Shown: positions 1-7,806 of the stretch, one piece after another
Position numbering within the stretch: position 1 is the stretch's first letter
Layout: every line of letters begins with the position of its first letter
Source: Sinomonas notoginsengisoli
GTDB taxonomy: Bacteria > Actinomycetota > Actinomycetes > Actinomycetales > Micrococcaceae
NCBI RefSeq assembly: GCF_021554725.1
Contig: NZ_JAIZDP010000005.1
Location: 124,001-188,000 of the forward strand
DNA length: 64,000 nt
Direction of reading: 5' to 3'
Position numbers and translations under genes: made by a program
Notes under the pieces: model-generated
What the model was told of the DNA's origin: nothing
Seen by the model: only the letters and a program-made list of their open reading frames with translations
Database searches by the model: none

Positions 1-336
1 GTCTCAGTGGTGCAAGGGCTTGCCGTGCCGGGGGAGTGGGGGATTGCCCCTGTGTATGACATCCCCTCGACCGTCCCGTACGGCGACAAATCCCTGGCCC
101 TGCCGCTCGGGGGCAAGCGCACGGGGATCTCGCGGCGCCACTTCTTGGGTTGGGTTCGGGAGCTCGGCCTCCCCTCCCGGGCAGCAGAGGGGGTGCTCGC
201 CTCGGCCCTGCGGGCTTCCGGGCCGCTGCTGGAGGACCTTTCCGCGCACGACGGCGGCCCCTCGCCCTTCCTTCCCGGTGTCACCCGGGCGTGGGTCAAG
301 GAACTGCGGCATCGTCGGCGGCTCATGGAGGGCTGA
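1..336 (+). CDS. HipA-like toxin kinase, C-terminal fragment (cut by window start)
   Basis: The reading frame is open from base 1 and stops at 334-336, leaving about 111 residues of a protein whose start lies outside the window. The text 'APVYDIPSTVPYGD' followed by 'LALPLGG' and 'ISRRHFLGW' matches the C-terminal HipA domain of type II toxin kinases, where the helical subdomain ends shortly after such motifs. HipA proteins phosphorylate glutamyl-tRNA synthetase and are normally paired with a small HTH antitoxin, HipB, encoded just upstream. The catalytic core and any antitoxin are outside the window, so neither activity nor pairing can be judged. A lone HipA-domain protein is also possible. 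Confidence 0.7.
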   Translation, partial: VSVVQGLAVPGEWGIAPVYDIPSTVPYGDKSLALPLGGKRTGISRRHFLGWVRELGLPSRAAEGVLASALRASGPLLEDLSAHDGGPSPFLPGVTRAWVKELRHRRRLMEG

Positions 337-367
337 GGCGGGGCGTTGTTCACAGTCGGTCACACTC

Positions 368-398
368 TTGGCTGCCGGGCTTGGCCCACCCTTACACT
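368..398 (+). promoter_or_regulatory. Promoter of metY-metX
   Basis: A TACACT -10 hexamer lies at 393-398, with TTGGCT at 368-373 as a possible -35 (19-base spacer). The predicted transcription start, about 404-406, falls right before the first base pair of the riboswitch at 407, which supports the assignment. Confidence 0.55.
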
Positions 399-406
399 CG
401 CCAATA

Positions 407-507
407 GGTCATGAGTGCCAGCGCCAAACCCCGGTTTGCTGGCCGGCAACCCTCCGCCGCGGTGGGGTGCCCCGGGTGAAGACCTGGACCGGCGAGAGCC
501 GCCGGTC
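407..507 (+). promoter_or_regulatory. SAM riboswitch, SAM-IV type (SAM-I clan)
   Basis: The leader shows the actinobacterial SAM-binding core: P1 arm GGTC (407-410) with ATGAGTGCCAGCG, then GCTGGCCGGCAACCCTCC, then the CGCGGTGGGGTGCCCCGGGTGA block, closing with GACC at 481-484. A perfect 7-bp hairpin follows (GACCGGC 487-493, GCCGGTC 501-507), as in the extra 3' stem of SAM-IV, and it ends 11 bases before the AAGGAG ribosome binding site of metY. High S-adenosylmethionine should switch off metY-metX; the closeness to the ribosome binding site suggests control of translation initiation. The subclass (IV versus I/IV) rests on memory of the consensus, not on a covariance search. Confidence 0.88.
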
Positions 508-531
508 AAGCGCAGCGCAAAGGAGCTTGCT

Positions 532-1896
532 ATGTCCAGCAATCCCCAATGGTCCTTCGAGACTCGCCAGATCCATGTCGGCCAGACTCCGGACTCCGAG
601 TCGGGCGCCCGTGCCCTCCCGATCTACCAGACCACCTCGTTCGTGTTCCCGAGCGCCGAGAGCGCCGCAGCACGCTTTGCCCTCGCCGAGCTTGAGCCCA
701 TCTACACCCGGATCGGCAATCCGACCCAGGACGCGGTTGAGCAGCGCATCGCCAGCCTCGAGGGTGGCCTCGCCGGGCTGCTGCTCTCCTCGGGCCAGGC
801 CGCCACCACGTACTCGATCCTCAACGTCGCAGAGTCGGGGGACCACGTCGTCGCCTCCGCCGCGCTCTACGGGGGCACGTACAACCTGCTCAAGCACACC
901 TTCGCGAAGTTCGGCGTCGAGGTCACCTTCGTCCAGGACCCGGACAGCCTCGAGGAGTGGACGTCCGCCGTTCGGCCGAACACGAAGGCCTTCTTCGCCG
1001 AATCGATCTCCAATCCGCGCCAGAACGTGCTCGACATCGAGGCTGTCGCGGTGATCGCCCACGGGGCCGGCGTGCCCCTCATCATCGACAACACAGTGGC
1101 GACCCCCTACCTCCTGAACCCGCTCGCGCATGGTGCGGACGTCGTCGTGCATTCCGCGACCAAGTACCTCGGCGGGCATGGGACGGCGATCGCAGGTGTC
1201 ATCGTCGACGGCGGCACGTTCGACTACGCCCAGGATCCCGCGCGCTTCCCGGGATTCAACACTCCGGACGAGAGCTACAACGGTCTCGTGTTCGCGCGCG
1301 ACCTCGGGGTCACCGGGATCCTCGGTGCGAACCTGGCATACATCCTCAAGGCCCGCGTTCAGCTCTTGCGCGACCTCGGCTCGGCCGTGTCCCCGTTCAA
1401 CGCCTTCCTCATCGCGCAGGGCATCGAGACGCTCTCCCTGCGGGTGGAGCGGCACGTCGAGAACGCACAGAAGGTCGCCGAATGGCTCGAGGCGCGTTCT
1501 GACGTCGAGTCGGTCGCCTACGCGGGCCTCGAGTCCAGCCCGTGGTACGCCCTCGGCAAGAAGTACGCCCCGAAGGGCGCAGGCGCCATTGTCTCGTTCG
1601 AGTTGGGCAGCGTCGAGGCGGGCAAGGCTTTCGTGGACGCCCTCACCCTCCACTCCCACGTGGCGAACATCGGTGACGTCCGCTCGCTCGTCATCCACCC
1701 GGCGTCCACCACTCATTCGCAGCTGAGCGAGGACCAGCAGCGCGCCGCGGGCGTGACCCCGGGCCTCGTACGCCTGGCTGTCGGGCTCGAGAATATCGCG
1801 GACATCCTCGCCGACCTCGAGACGGGATTTGCCGCAGCGGGCACGGTGCCGCAGCACACGGAGGGTGCTGGCGCTGTCGCGGAGGCCGTCGCGTGA
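532..1896 (+). CDS. metY: O-acetylhomoserine sulfhydrylase (bifunctional OAH/OAS type)
   Basis: 454-residue PLP enzyme of the Cys/Met metabolism family. It joins sulfide (or methanethiol) to O-acetylhomoserine, giving homocysteine for methionine synthesis in the cytoplasm. The PLP lysine is about K211 in 'HSATKYLGGHG'; 'YTRIGNPT' near residue 60 and 'SSGQAATT' near 90 are family motifs, and the length is typical. The ATG at 532 was chosen over upstream in-frame codons because AAGGAG (520-525) precedes it and the upstream stretch is riboswitch. It overlaps metX by 4 bases (GTGA), so the two are translationally coupled and share riboswitch control. Confidence 0.96.
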   Translation: MSSNPQWSFETRQIHVGQTPDSESGARALPIYQTTSFVFPSAESAAARFALAELEPIYTRIGNPTQDAVEQRIASLEGGLAGLLLSSGQAATTYSILNVAESGDHVVASAALYGGTYNLLKHTFAKFGVEVTFVQDPDSLEEWTSAVRPNTKAFFAESISNPRQNVLDIEAVAVIAHGAGVPLIIDNTVATPYLLNPLAHGADVVVHSATKYLGGHGTAIAGVIVDGGTFDYAQDPARFPGFNTPDESYNGLVFARDLGVTGILGANLAYILKARVQLLRDLGSAVSPFNAFLIAQGIETLSLRVERHVENAQKVAEWLEARSDVESVAYAGLESSPWYALGKKYAPKGAGAIVSFELGSVEAGKAFVDALTLHSHVANIGDVRSLVIHPASTTHSQLSEDQQRAAGVTPGLVRLAVGLENIADILADLETGFAAAGTVPQHTEGAGAVAEAVA

Positions 1897-3071
1897 CGAT
1901 GGTGCGCAGTTCTGGGATCGGCAGCACCGCGCCTGAGAAGGACGGCGAGCGGACGATGCCCGGACCGAACGGCGGCAGGGGCCAGGACGGCGTCGTCCGC
2001 ACCGTCGCGGTCGGTGCACTCCAGCTGGAAGGCGGCGGGGCCCTGCCCGAGGTGGAGCTCGCGTACGAGACGTGGGGGACGCTCAACGGGGACGCCAGCA
2101 ACGCCGTTCTCATCCAGCACGCGCTCACTGGCGACACCCACGTTGCCCAGGGCGACGGCGACGAGCCCGGTTGGTGGGATGCCCTCGTGGGCCCGGGCAA
2201 GCCGGTGGACACGGAGAAGTACTTCGTTGTCGCGGCCAACATGATCGGCGGCTGCTACGGTTCGACCGGCCCGAGCACCCTCGACCCCGAGGGCGTTCCG
2301 TGGGGTTCGCGCTTTCCGTTCGTGACCATCCGCGACTCCGTCCGTGCGGAGGCCAGGCTCGCCGACCGGCTGGGGATCCGCCGCTGGCACGCCGTGCTCG
2401 GCGGCTCCATGGGCGGTGCCCGCGCGCTGGAATGGGCCGCGACTTATCCGGACCGGGTGAGGCACTGCGTCGTCGTCGCCATCGGCGGTTACTCCACTGC
2501 CGAGCAGATCGCGCTCGCACAGGCCCAGCTGCTGGCCATCCGCCAGGACCCCGCCCACAACGGCGGCGACTACTACGGAGGCCCCGTCCCTGCGGCGGGC
2601 CTGGGGCTTGCACGGCGCATAGCGCACATCTCCTACCGCTCGGAGCCCGAGCTCAGCTTCCGGTTCGGCCGGCGAGGCCAAGGCGCAGAGAACCCCCTCG
2701 AAGCACCGGGAGCTGCCGCTGAGCGCGGGCGCTACCAGGTGGAGAGCTATCTCGACCACCAGGCCGGCAAGCTCGTGGGCCGCTTCGACGCGAACAGCTA
2801 CGTCGTACTCACCGAGGCCCTCATGAGCCACGATGTGGGCCGCGGCCGCGGGGGGATGGAACGCGCACTCGCGGGGACCAAGGCGGAATTCTTCATCGCC
2901 TCGGTCAACTCCGACCGCCTCTACTTCCCCGAGCAGAGCGACGAGCTTGCGCGCGCCCTCCCCGGCGAGGTCCCCGTCCACTCGATCGATGCCAAGATCG
3001 GGCACGACGGGTTCCTCACCGAGATCGGCCAACTTGGCGGCGAACTGCGCAGGCGGGTCTTCACGCTCTAG
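1893..3071 (+). CDS. metX: Homoserine O-acetyltransferase
   Basis: 392-residue alpha/beta-hydrolase-fold acyltransferase that uses acetyl-CoA to make O-acetylhomoserine, the substrate of the preceding enzyme. The nucleophile elbow 'GGSMGGARALEW' puts the catalytic serine near residue 172, and the C-terminal 'IGHDGFLTE' carries the catalytic histidine with an Asp shortly before it. The GTG start overlaps the metY stop (GTGA). An early ATG at 1899 is possible but has no better signal. The metY-metX pair makes the direct sulfhydrylation route to homocysteine. Confidence 0.95.
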   Translation: MTMVRSSGIGSTAPEKDGERTMPGPNGGRGQDGVVRTVAVGALQLEGGGALPEVELAYETWGTLNGDASNAVLIQHALTGDTHVAQGDGDEPGWWDALVGPGKPVDTEKYFVVAANMIGGCYGSTGPSTLDPEGVPWGSRFPFVTIRDSVRAEARLADRLGIRRWHAVLGGSMGGARALEWAATYPDRVRHCVVVAIGGYSTAEQIALAQAQLLAIRQDPAHNGGDYYGGPVPAAGLGLARRIAHISYRSEPELSFRFGRRGQGAENPLEAPGAAAERGRYQVESYLDHQAGKLVGRFDANSYVVLTEALMSHDVGRGRGGMERALAGTKAEFFIASVNSDRLYFPEQSDELARALPGEVPVHSIDAKIGHDGFLTEIGQLGGELRRRVFTL

Positions 3072-3107
3072 GCGTGCCCCATCCGGCACTCCTCATGCGG
3101 CGGGGGG

Positions 3108-3623
3108 TCAACCGCGCATGATCTCGCTCCGGGCCTTCATGTACTCCTCGAGCGATATCTTCTGCTCCGAGAACTTCTGATCCAGCTCCGCGAGCTTCCT
3201 CGCGCGGTAGCCCTGCGGTGCGTCGTCGGGCGCTCCCGGGAGGGTCGGGGACCACGCCGACTGGTCCGGCGACGCGGCCTGCGGCGCCTGCCCTGGCGCC
3301 TGCCGAGGTGGAGCCGGCTGGTCCTGCGGGGCAGGCTGGCCGGGGAAACCCGGCGGGAGCGGTTGCTGCCACCACAGCGTCGGGGGATCTTGGGGCGTGG
3401 CGGTGTGGCTCTCAGGGAGCTGTTGCGGAGGCGGTGCGTCGGGATACTGGCTGCCGGGGTACTGTCCGCTCTGCGGGGATCGGCCCGGGTACTGCCCGTA
3501 CTCGTCGCGCCTGCCCGGCGGGTACGGCGGCCGGCCGCCCCGCTGCCCGGACTGGCTCATCCTTCGGAGGACGAAGGGGACAACCCAACCGAGAACGATG
3601 AACCACATGAACCAGCTGTTCAT
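3108..3623 (-). CDS. Small membrane-anchored SHOCT-domain protein
   Basis: 171 residues. One N-terminal hydrophobic helix (about residues 3-20, 'WFMWFIVLGWVVPFVL') is followed by a long Pro/Gln/Gly/Tyr-rich low-complexity linker (about 25-130) and a C-terminal SHOCT-like segment ('KLAELDQKFSEQKISLEEYM'), a short amphipathic module usually found at protein ends and thought to mediate oligomerisation. No enzymatic domain is visible. It converges with metX across a 36-base gap and starts from its own leaderless-type promoter. The function is unknown. Confidence 0.85.
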   Translation of the reverse strand: MNSWFMWFIVLGWVVPFVLRRMSQSGQRGGRPPYPPGRRDEYGQYPGRSPQSGQYPGSQYPDAPPPQQLPESHTATPQDPPTLWWQQPLPPGFPGQPAPQDQPAPPRQAPGQAPQAASPDQSAWSPTLPGAPDDAPQGYRARKLAELDQKFSEQKISLEEYMKARSEIMRG

Positions 3624-3629
3624 CAGTCC

Positions 3630-3635
3630 AGCCTA
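3630..3635 (-). promoter_or_regulatory. Leaderless-type -10 of the SHOCT gene
   Basis: TAGGCT on the minus strand ends 6 bases before the ATG at 3623. No ribosome binding site fits in the gap, so transcription probably starts at or next to the start codon. Confidence 0.5.
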
Positions 3636-3663
3636 CGCGCCGCGCATGAGTGGACGCTGGACG

Positions 3664-4518
3664 TCAGCTGGGTTCCCCCGAGCCCAAGGGGGCGCCCGCG
3701 CCGAAGACGGGCTCCGCCGTCGGACGCTTCGCCAGGACGCCGTCGCCGCTCGACTTGTGCCGAAGCCTTCGGATCACCCACGGGACGAAGAACTCCCGAG
3801 CCCACACGAGGTCTTCCGCCCGCGCGGCACGCCAGCTGCGCGCAGGCATCGGGCTGGGTTCCATGGGCGTGAGCCCGTGCTTCACATTGAGGGCCTCAAG
3901 CGCCATGATCGCGATCGTGTGGTGGCCCAGCGGCGAGAAATGGAGCCGGTCCGTGTCCCACATCCGCGCATCCGAGAGTTGGCGGAGCCCCCACATGTCC
4001 GCGATCACGGCGTCGTGCCGCGCGGCGACCACTCTCAGATTCTCGTTGTAGATGGCCACCTTGCCCCGGATGGCCGCAAGGACCGGGGTTGAGCCGACGT
4101 CCGGGCCGTTGAAGAGCAGTACGGTGGCCCCTGCGTCCGCGAGACGGCCAACGGCGTCGTCGAGCCTGACGGCGAGGGCGTCCGGATCGCTTCCCGGCCG
4201 CAGCAGGTTGTTGCCGCCCGCGGAGACCGAGACGAGGTCCGGGAGCAGCTCGAGGGCCGGTTCGAGCTGCTCGTCGAGGATCTTCCCGAGGAGGCGCCCC
4301 CGGATGGCGAGGTTGGCATAGGCGAAGTCCTCGGAGCCGTGGGCCAGTTCCTCGGCCACGCGGTCGGCCCAGCCGCGGTGGCGGCCCGGGTGCCGAGGGT
4401 CTGGGTCGCCGATCCCTTCGGTGAATGAGTCCCCGATGGCCACGTACCGGTGCCATGGGTGACGGTGCCCTTCGGGGAGGTCCGCCTCCGAACGGGTCGT
4501 CGGAGTCATGTCGCTCAC
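3664..4518 (-). CDS. SGNH/GDSL-family hydrolase
   Basis: 284 residues. Block I 'YVAIGDSFTEG' places the nucleophile at about S31. Block III reads 'SAGGNNLL' (oxyanion Asn near 99), and block V 'DRLHFSPLGHH' supplies the Asp-x-x-His dyad near 212-215. This is a complete SGNH esterase/lipase set without a signal peptide, so probably a cytoplasmic esterase or acylhydrolase; the substrate cannot be read from sequence. The GTG at 4518 was chosen because a CATAAT hexamer ends exactly 6 bases upstream (leaderless arrangement). An ATG three codons further in (4509) is the alternative. Confidence 0.9.
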   Translation of the reverse strand: MSDMTPTTRSEADLPEGHRHPWHRYVAIGDSFTEGIGDPDPRHPGRHRGWADRVAEELAHGSEDFAYANLAIRGRLLGKILDEQLEPALELLPDLVSVSAGGNNLLRPGSDPDALAVRLDDAVGRLADAGATVLLFNGPDVGSTPVLAAIRGKVAIYNENLRVVAARHDAVIADMWGLRQLSDARMWDTDRLHFSPLGHHTIAIMALEALNVKHGLTPMEPSPMPARSWRAARAEDLVWAREFFVPWVIRRLRHKSSGDGVLAKRPTAEPVFGAGAPLGSGEPS

Positions 4519-4524
4519 GAGACC

Positions 4525-4530
4525 ATTATG
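4525..4530 (-). promoter_or_regulatory. Leaderless-type -10 of the SGNH hydrolase
   Basis: CATAAT on the minus strand, 6 bases before the GTG at 4518. This is the closest match to the TATAAT consensus among the sites of this type in the window. Confidence 0.55.
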
Positions 4531-4612
4531 CGCCGCACAGCATATCTTGTTCTACTCGAAGGTAACATGAATTGAGTTTCAGTTTTCTCTTCCCTTGTCC
4601 GCTTCGGCTGAA

Positions 4613-4618
4613 TAGCGT
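4613..4618 (+). promoter_or_regulatory. Leaderless-type -10 of the alpha/beta hydrolase
   Basis: TAGCGT ends 6 bases before the ATG at 4625, and no ribosome binding site is present. The upstream 90 bases are unusually AT-rich for this chromosome, as expected of a divergent promoter region. Confidence 0.45.
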
Positions 4619-4624
4619 GGCGCC

Positions 4625-5677
4625 ATGCTCTTCGATGGCATCACCTCGCGACGCGTCCCCACGGCCCGCTATGACGCCCAGATTCTCGAGCGAGCCTCGG
4701 ATTCGCCGGGCGCCGCAGACGCCCCGGCGGTCGTCTTCGTCCACGGCAACGTTTCCTCGTCCCTATTCTGGCAGCAGGCGATGCTCGATCTCCCGCCCGG
4801 CTTTCGGGCGGTGGCCGTCGACCTGCGCGGCTTCGGGGGCAGCGAAGTCCTGCCGGTCGATGCGCGCCGGGGCCTTTCGGACTACAGCGATGACCTCGCT
4901 GCCGTGGTCGAAACGCTCGGCCTCGGGGTGCCGCACCTGGTCGGGTGGAGCATGGGCGGGGGCGTCGTATTGCAGTACGCCCTGGACCATCCGGTGCTCT
5001 CGATGACGCTCCAAGCACCGGTCTCACCGTACGGCTTCGGAGGGACCGCTGGGCTTGACGGCCGACGCCTGACGGAGGACGACGCCGGCACGGGGGCCGG
5101 GGGAGTGAACCCCGACTTCGTTGCCAGGCTGAAGGCCAAGGACACCTCGGCCGATGCGCCGACCTCGCCCCGCTCCGTCTACCGTGCAGCCTATGTCCAC
5201 CCGGGCTTCGAGTCGCCCCATGAGGATGTCTGGGTCGCCTCGATGCTGACCACAGCGATCGGCGACGGAAACTACCCGGGCACGTCCGCGGCGTCGTCCT
5301 CATGGCCAGGATTCGCCCCCGGCGATTCTGGAGTGCTCAACTCCATGTCGCCGGGCCACCTCGACCTCTCAGGCATCGTTGACCTGCCGGACAAGCCTCC
5401 GGTCGTGTGGATCCACGGGGACGCCGACGCGATCGTCTCGGATGCTTCGATGGCGGACCTGAACTACCTAGGGCAGCTCGGCGTGGTCCCCGGGTGGCCG
5501 GGCGAGGAGATGGCCCCGCCGCAGCCGATGGTCGCCCAGACACGTCACGTCCTCGAGGCGTACCGGGCGGCGGGCGGGGCCGTGACCGAGGTGGAGCTCC
5601 CGGGCTGCGGGCACTCGCCGCACCTCGAGTTCCCGGAGGCGTTCAACGAGGCGCTCCACGGTCTCCTTGGCGGATGA
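4625..5677 (+). CDS. Alpha/beta-fold hydrolase
   Basis: 350 residues. The oxyanion motif 'VFVHGN' is near residue 40, the nucleophile elbow 'GWSMGG' has serine near 109, and a C-terminal 'GCGHSPHLE' carries the catalytic histidine near 330. A long cap region (about 130-265) contains several Gly/Ser-rich loops and probably shapes the substrate pocket. It belongs to the large peptidase S33/esterase group and the substrate is not predictable. The gene is a single unit divergent from the SGNH hydrolase; a second, unrelated alpha/beta esterase follows 45 bases later with its own promoter. Confidence 0.9.
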   Translation: MLFDGITSRRVPTARYDAQILERASDSPGAADAPAVVFVHGNVSSSLFWQQAMLDLPPGFRAVAVDLRGFGGSEVLPVDARRGLSDYSDDLAAVVETLGLGVPHLVGWSMGGGVVLQYALDHPVLSMTLQAPVSPYGFGGTAGLDGRRLTEDDAGTGAGGVNPDFVARLKAKDTSADAPTSPRSVYRAAYVHPGFESPHEDVWVASMLTTAIGDGNYPGTSAASSSWPGFAPGDSGVLNSMSPGHLDLSGIVDLPDKPPVVWIHGDADAIVSDASMADLNYLGQLGVVPGWPGEEMAPPQPMVAQTRHVLEAYRAAGGAVTEVELPGCGHSPHLEFPEAFNEALHGLLGG

Positions 5678-5690
5678 AGCCGTAGATTAC

Positions 5691-5716
5691 TTGATACTTC
5701 AACTATGTGGAACAAT
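5691..5716 (+). promoter_or_regulatory. Promoter and possible operator of the carboxylesterase
   Basis: AACAAT at 5711-5716 ends 6 bases before the ATG at 5723. Upstream, TTGATACTTCAA (5691-5702) is an interrupted palindrome (TTGA-N4-TCAA) of the kind bound by MarR/PadR-type repressors, and its TTGATA could instead act as a -35. Operator function is speculative. Confidence 0.35.
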
Positions 5717-5722
5717 GGGTCT

Positions 5723-6421
5723 ATGACAGACGCCGCGACCCACGCCCAGCGAGCCAACTACCCGGCCCACTACCCCGAGCACTACGCGCTCTGGAACCGG
5801 CCTGAGGACGAGCGGGCGGGCACGCCGCTCATCGTCCTGTTCCATGGCTATGGTTCCAATGAGGCCGACCTCATGGGCCTTGCCCCGTACTTCCCGGAGC
5901 AGTTCACCGTGGCCTCCCTGCGCGCGCCTCAGGTCCTGGCCCCGGGCGCGTACCAGTGGTTCCCCCTCATGGCAGCCCAGGACTTCACGATGGACTCCGT
6001 CGAGGCCGCGACTGAGTATGTCCTCGCGTGGCTCGATGGAGTCCGCTCGCAGCACACCTCGGTCACCGTCCTCGGATTCTCCATGGGCATGGCGATGGCG
6101 ACCTCGCTCGTGCGCCGCCGCCCCGCCGACTTCGCCGCGGTGGTCGGCCTCTCCGGGTTCGCAATCGACCCCGTCGCAGCGGGGGAGGAGGACTACGCCT
6201 ACTTCCGCGACTCCGAGCTCGACGCCGCCCTGCCGATGTTCTGGGGCCGTGACCAGGCCGACCCCATCATCACTCCGGACAAGGTCGAGTACACGATCGG
6301 GTGGGTCCGCGGACATGTCGATCTGACCAAGGTCACGTACCCCGGGATCGGCCACAGCATCAGCGGCCCCGAGATCGCGCACGTCAAGGAGTTCCTCGAA
6401 CTCACGGTGGCAAAGGGCTGA
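5723..6421 (+). CDS. Phospholipase/carboxylesterase-type alpha/beta hydrolase
   Basis: 232 residues, the compact size of the bacterial carboxylesterase/YpfH group. The oxyanion loop 'LFHGYGSNE' is at about 40, the nucleophile 'GFSMGMA' has S120, and the catalytic His lies in 'GIGHSIS' near 212. These enzymes hydrolyse short-chain acyl esters. The start at 5723 is preferred over the in-frame ATG at 5705 because the latter lies upstream of the -10 AACAAT and neither has a ribosome binding site. It converges with the S4 gene across 16 bases. Confidence 0.9.
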   Translation: MTDAATHAQRANYPAHYPEHYALWNRPEDERAGTPLIVLFHGYGSNEADLMGLAPYFPEQFTVASLRAPQVLAPGAYQWFPLMAAQDFTMDSVEAATEYVLAWLDGVRSQHTSVTVLGFSMGMAMATSLVRRRPADFAAVVGLSGFAIDPVAAGEEDYAYFRDSELDAALPMFWGRDQADPIITPDKVEYTIGWVRGHVDLTKVTYPGIGHSISGPEIAHVKEFLELTVAKG

Positions 6422-6437
6422 ACGTCCTCGAGGGCGG

Positions 6438-6698
6438 TCAGGGGCGCCGGACCAGCCGGACTGTCTGCCCGTTCACCTCGACGACGTCGCCGACGATGAG
6501 CTGGCGCCCGCGCCTTTCCTCGATGTCCCCATTGACCTTGACGAGGCCATTGCGGATGAGGTCCGCGGCCTCCACGCCGTCCTCCACGAGCGAGGCCAGC
6601 TTGAGCAGCTGCCCGAGCCGGATGGTGCCCTCCCGGACCTCGACGTCCTGCGAGTCGGAGGAGGAGCCAGATGCGGCAGGTGATTCGCGGCGCGTCAT
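6438..6698 (-). CDS. RNA-binding S4-domain protein
   Basis: 86 residues. After a Ser-rich N-terminus, residues about 25-80 form an S4 fold ('IRLGQLLKLASLVEDG', 'RNGLVKVNGDIEERRGR', 'GDVVEVNG'). Stand-alone S4 proteins of this YaaA/YbcJ-like type bind structured RNA, and related small proteins such as RqcP act at the ribosome; which role applies here is unknown. The gene is monocistronic with its own leaderless-type promoter. Confidence 0.88.
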   Translation of the reverse strand: MTRRESPAASGSSSDSQDVEVREGTIRLGQLLKLASLVEDGVEAADLIRNGLVKVNGDIEERRGRQLIVGDVVEVNGQTVRLVRRP

Positions 6699-6704
6699 GG
6701 TGCA

Positions 6705-6710
6705 ACTCTA
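6705..6710 (-). promoter_or_regulatory. Leaderless-type -10 of the S4 gene
   Basis: TAGAGT on the minus strand ends 6 bases before the ATG at 6698. Confidence 0.5.
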
Positions 6711-6744
6711 GGCTAGGCCCGCGACCCGCACCCGCCGACTGCCC

Positions 6745-7695
6745 GTGCCTCTGGGCCTCGCGGCCGCCATAGCGGCAGGCCTCGCCCTTCCGGCACAGGG
6801 CCGCATCAACGGGGCGCTCGGGATGCGGCTGGGCGATGCCTTCGCGGCCGCCCTCACGAGCTTCGGAACGGGACTCGTGCTCATGCTCGTCGCAGCCGCG
6901 GTCCTGCCTTCCGCGCGCTCCGGCGTCCGTGAGATCCTGCCTGCCGTCCGCGAGGGCCGCATCCCCTGGTGGTACGTCGGGGCGGGCTTCCTCGGGGCAC
7001 TCTTCGTCCTCGCCCAGACCACCGCAGTCGGAATCCTCGGGATCGCGGTGTTCACGGTCGCCGTCGTGACCGGCCAGACCGTGAGCGGCCTGCTCGTGGA
7101 CCGCGTCGGCTTCGCCCAGGGGCGACGCCGCCCGCTCACCGGGATGCGCGTGATCGCGACCGTGCTGACGCTCGCCGCCGTGGCCCTCGCGGTGGCCCCG
7201 AAGTTCGTCGTCTCCGACGCCGCGGCCCTCCTCGCCCTGATCCTCCTTCCGGTGCTCGCGGGCTTCTTCCAGAGCTTCTCCTCGGCGATGAACGGCGCGA
7301 GCGCCCTGGCGTACCGCAGCCCGCTCACAGCCACCCTTGTGAACTTCATCTCCGGGACGGCCGCCCTCGCGGTGGCCTGGGGCATCACGATCGCCGCCGG
7401 CGGGAGCGGCAGCACACTGCCCTCGGCACCCGCCGACGCGTGGCTGTACGCGGGCGGCGCGCTCGGCGTCGCGTACATCGCGCTCACGGCCGTGCTCGTG
7501 CGGCACCTCGGCGTCCTGGTCACGGGTCTTGGCGTGATCGCCGGCCAGCTCCTCGGATCCCTCGCGCTGGATGCGCTGGTCCCCGTCGCGGGAAGCGCCG
7601 TCGCCCTCCCCACCGTGGTCGGCACCCTCGCGACGCTTGCGGCGATGGTCCTGGCGACGTTGCCCTGGAACCGTGCCCAGCTCCGCGGGCGCTGA
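6745..7695 (+). CDS. DMT-type transporter, YdcZ (DUF606) family
   Basis: 316 residues and about ten hydrophobic helices arranged as two five-helix halves. 'ALPAQGRINGAL' at residues 14-25 and its counterpart 'FFQSFSSAMNGA' in the second half are the duplicated signature of the DUF606/YdcZ branch of the drug/metabolite transporter superfamily. It should be an inner-membrane exporter or permease of unknown substrate. The start is GTG without a clear ribosome binding site, so the exact start is less certain than the frame. It stands alone, divergent from the S4 gene and followed by glyS. Confidence 0.85.
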   Translation: MPLGLAAAIAAGLALPAQGRINGALGMRLGDAFAAALTSFGTGLVLMLVAAAVLPSARSGVREILPAVREGRIPWWYVGAGFLGALFVLAQTTAVGILGIAVFTVAVVTGQTVSGLLVDRVGFAQGRRRPLTGMRVIATVLTLAAVALAVAPKFVVSDAAALLALILLPVLAGFFQSFSSAMNGASALAYRSPLTATLVNFISGTAALAVAWGITIAAGGSGSTLPSAPADAWLYAGGALGVAYIALTAVLVRHLGVLVTGLGVIAGQLLGSLALDALVPVAGSAVALPTVVGTLATLAAMVLATLPWNRAQLRGR

Positions 7696-7806
7696 CCACG
7701 CGCCGTCGTGCGTCGCCACGTGAGCAGCCCCTGCCGCCCGCCGGTAGTCTTAGAAGCGCATACCTTGAGGACCGCACCCAGCGGCCTGACTCTCTGGAGG
7801 AAACCC

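Noticed and set aside
409-2019. Long antisense open frame opposite metY, and similar long frames elsewhere (for example 6199-7719 minus, 41565-43013 minus)
   Set aside because: They lie opposite well-supported genes, have no family motifs and show Arg/Pro/Gly-rich low-complexity text typical of the reverse frame of GC-rich coding DNA.
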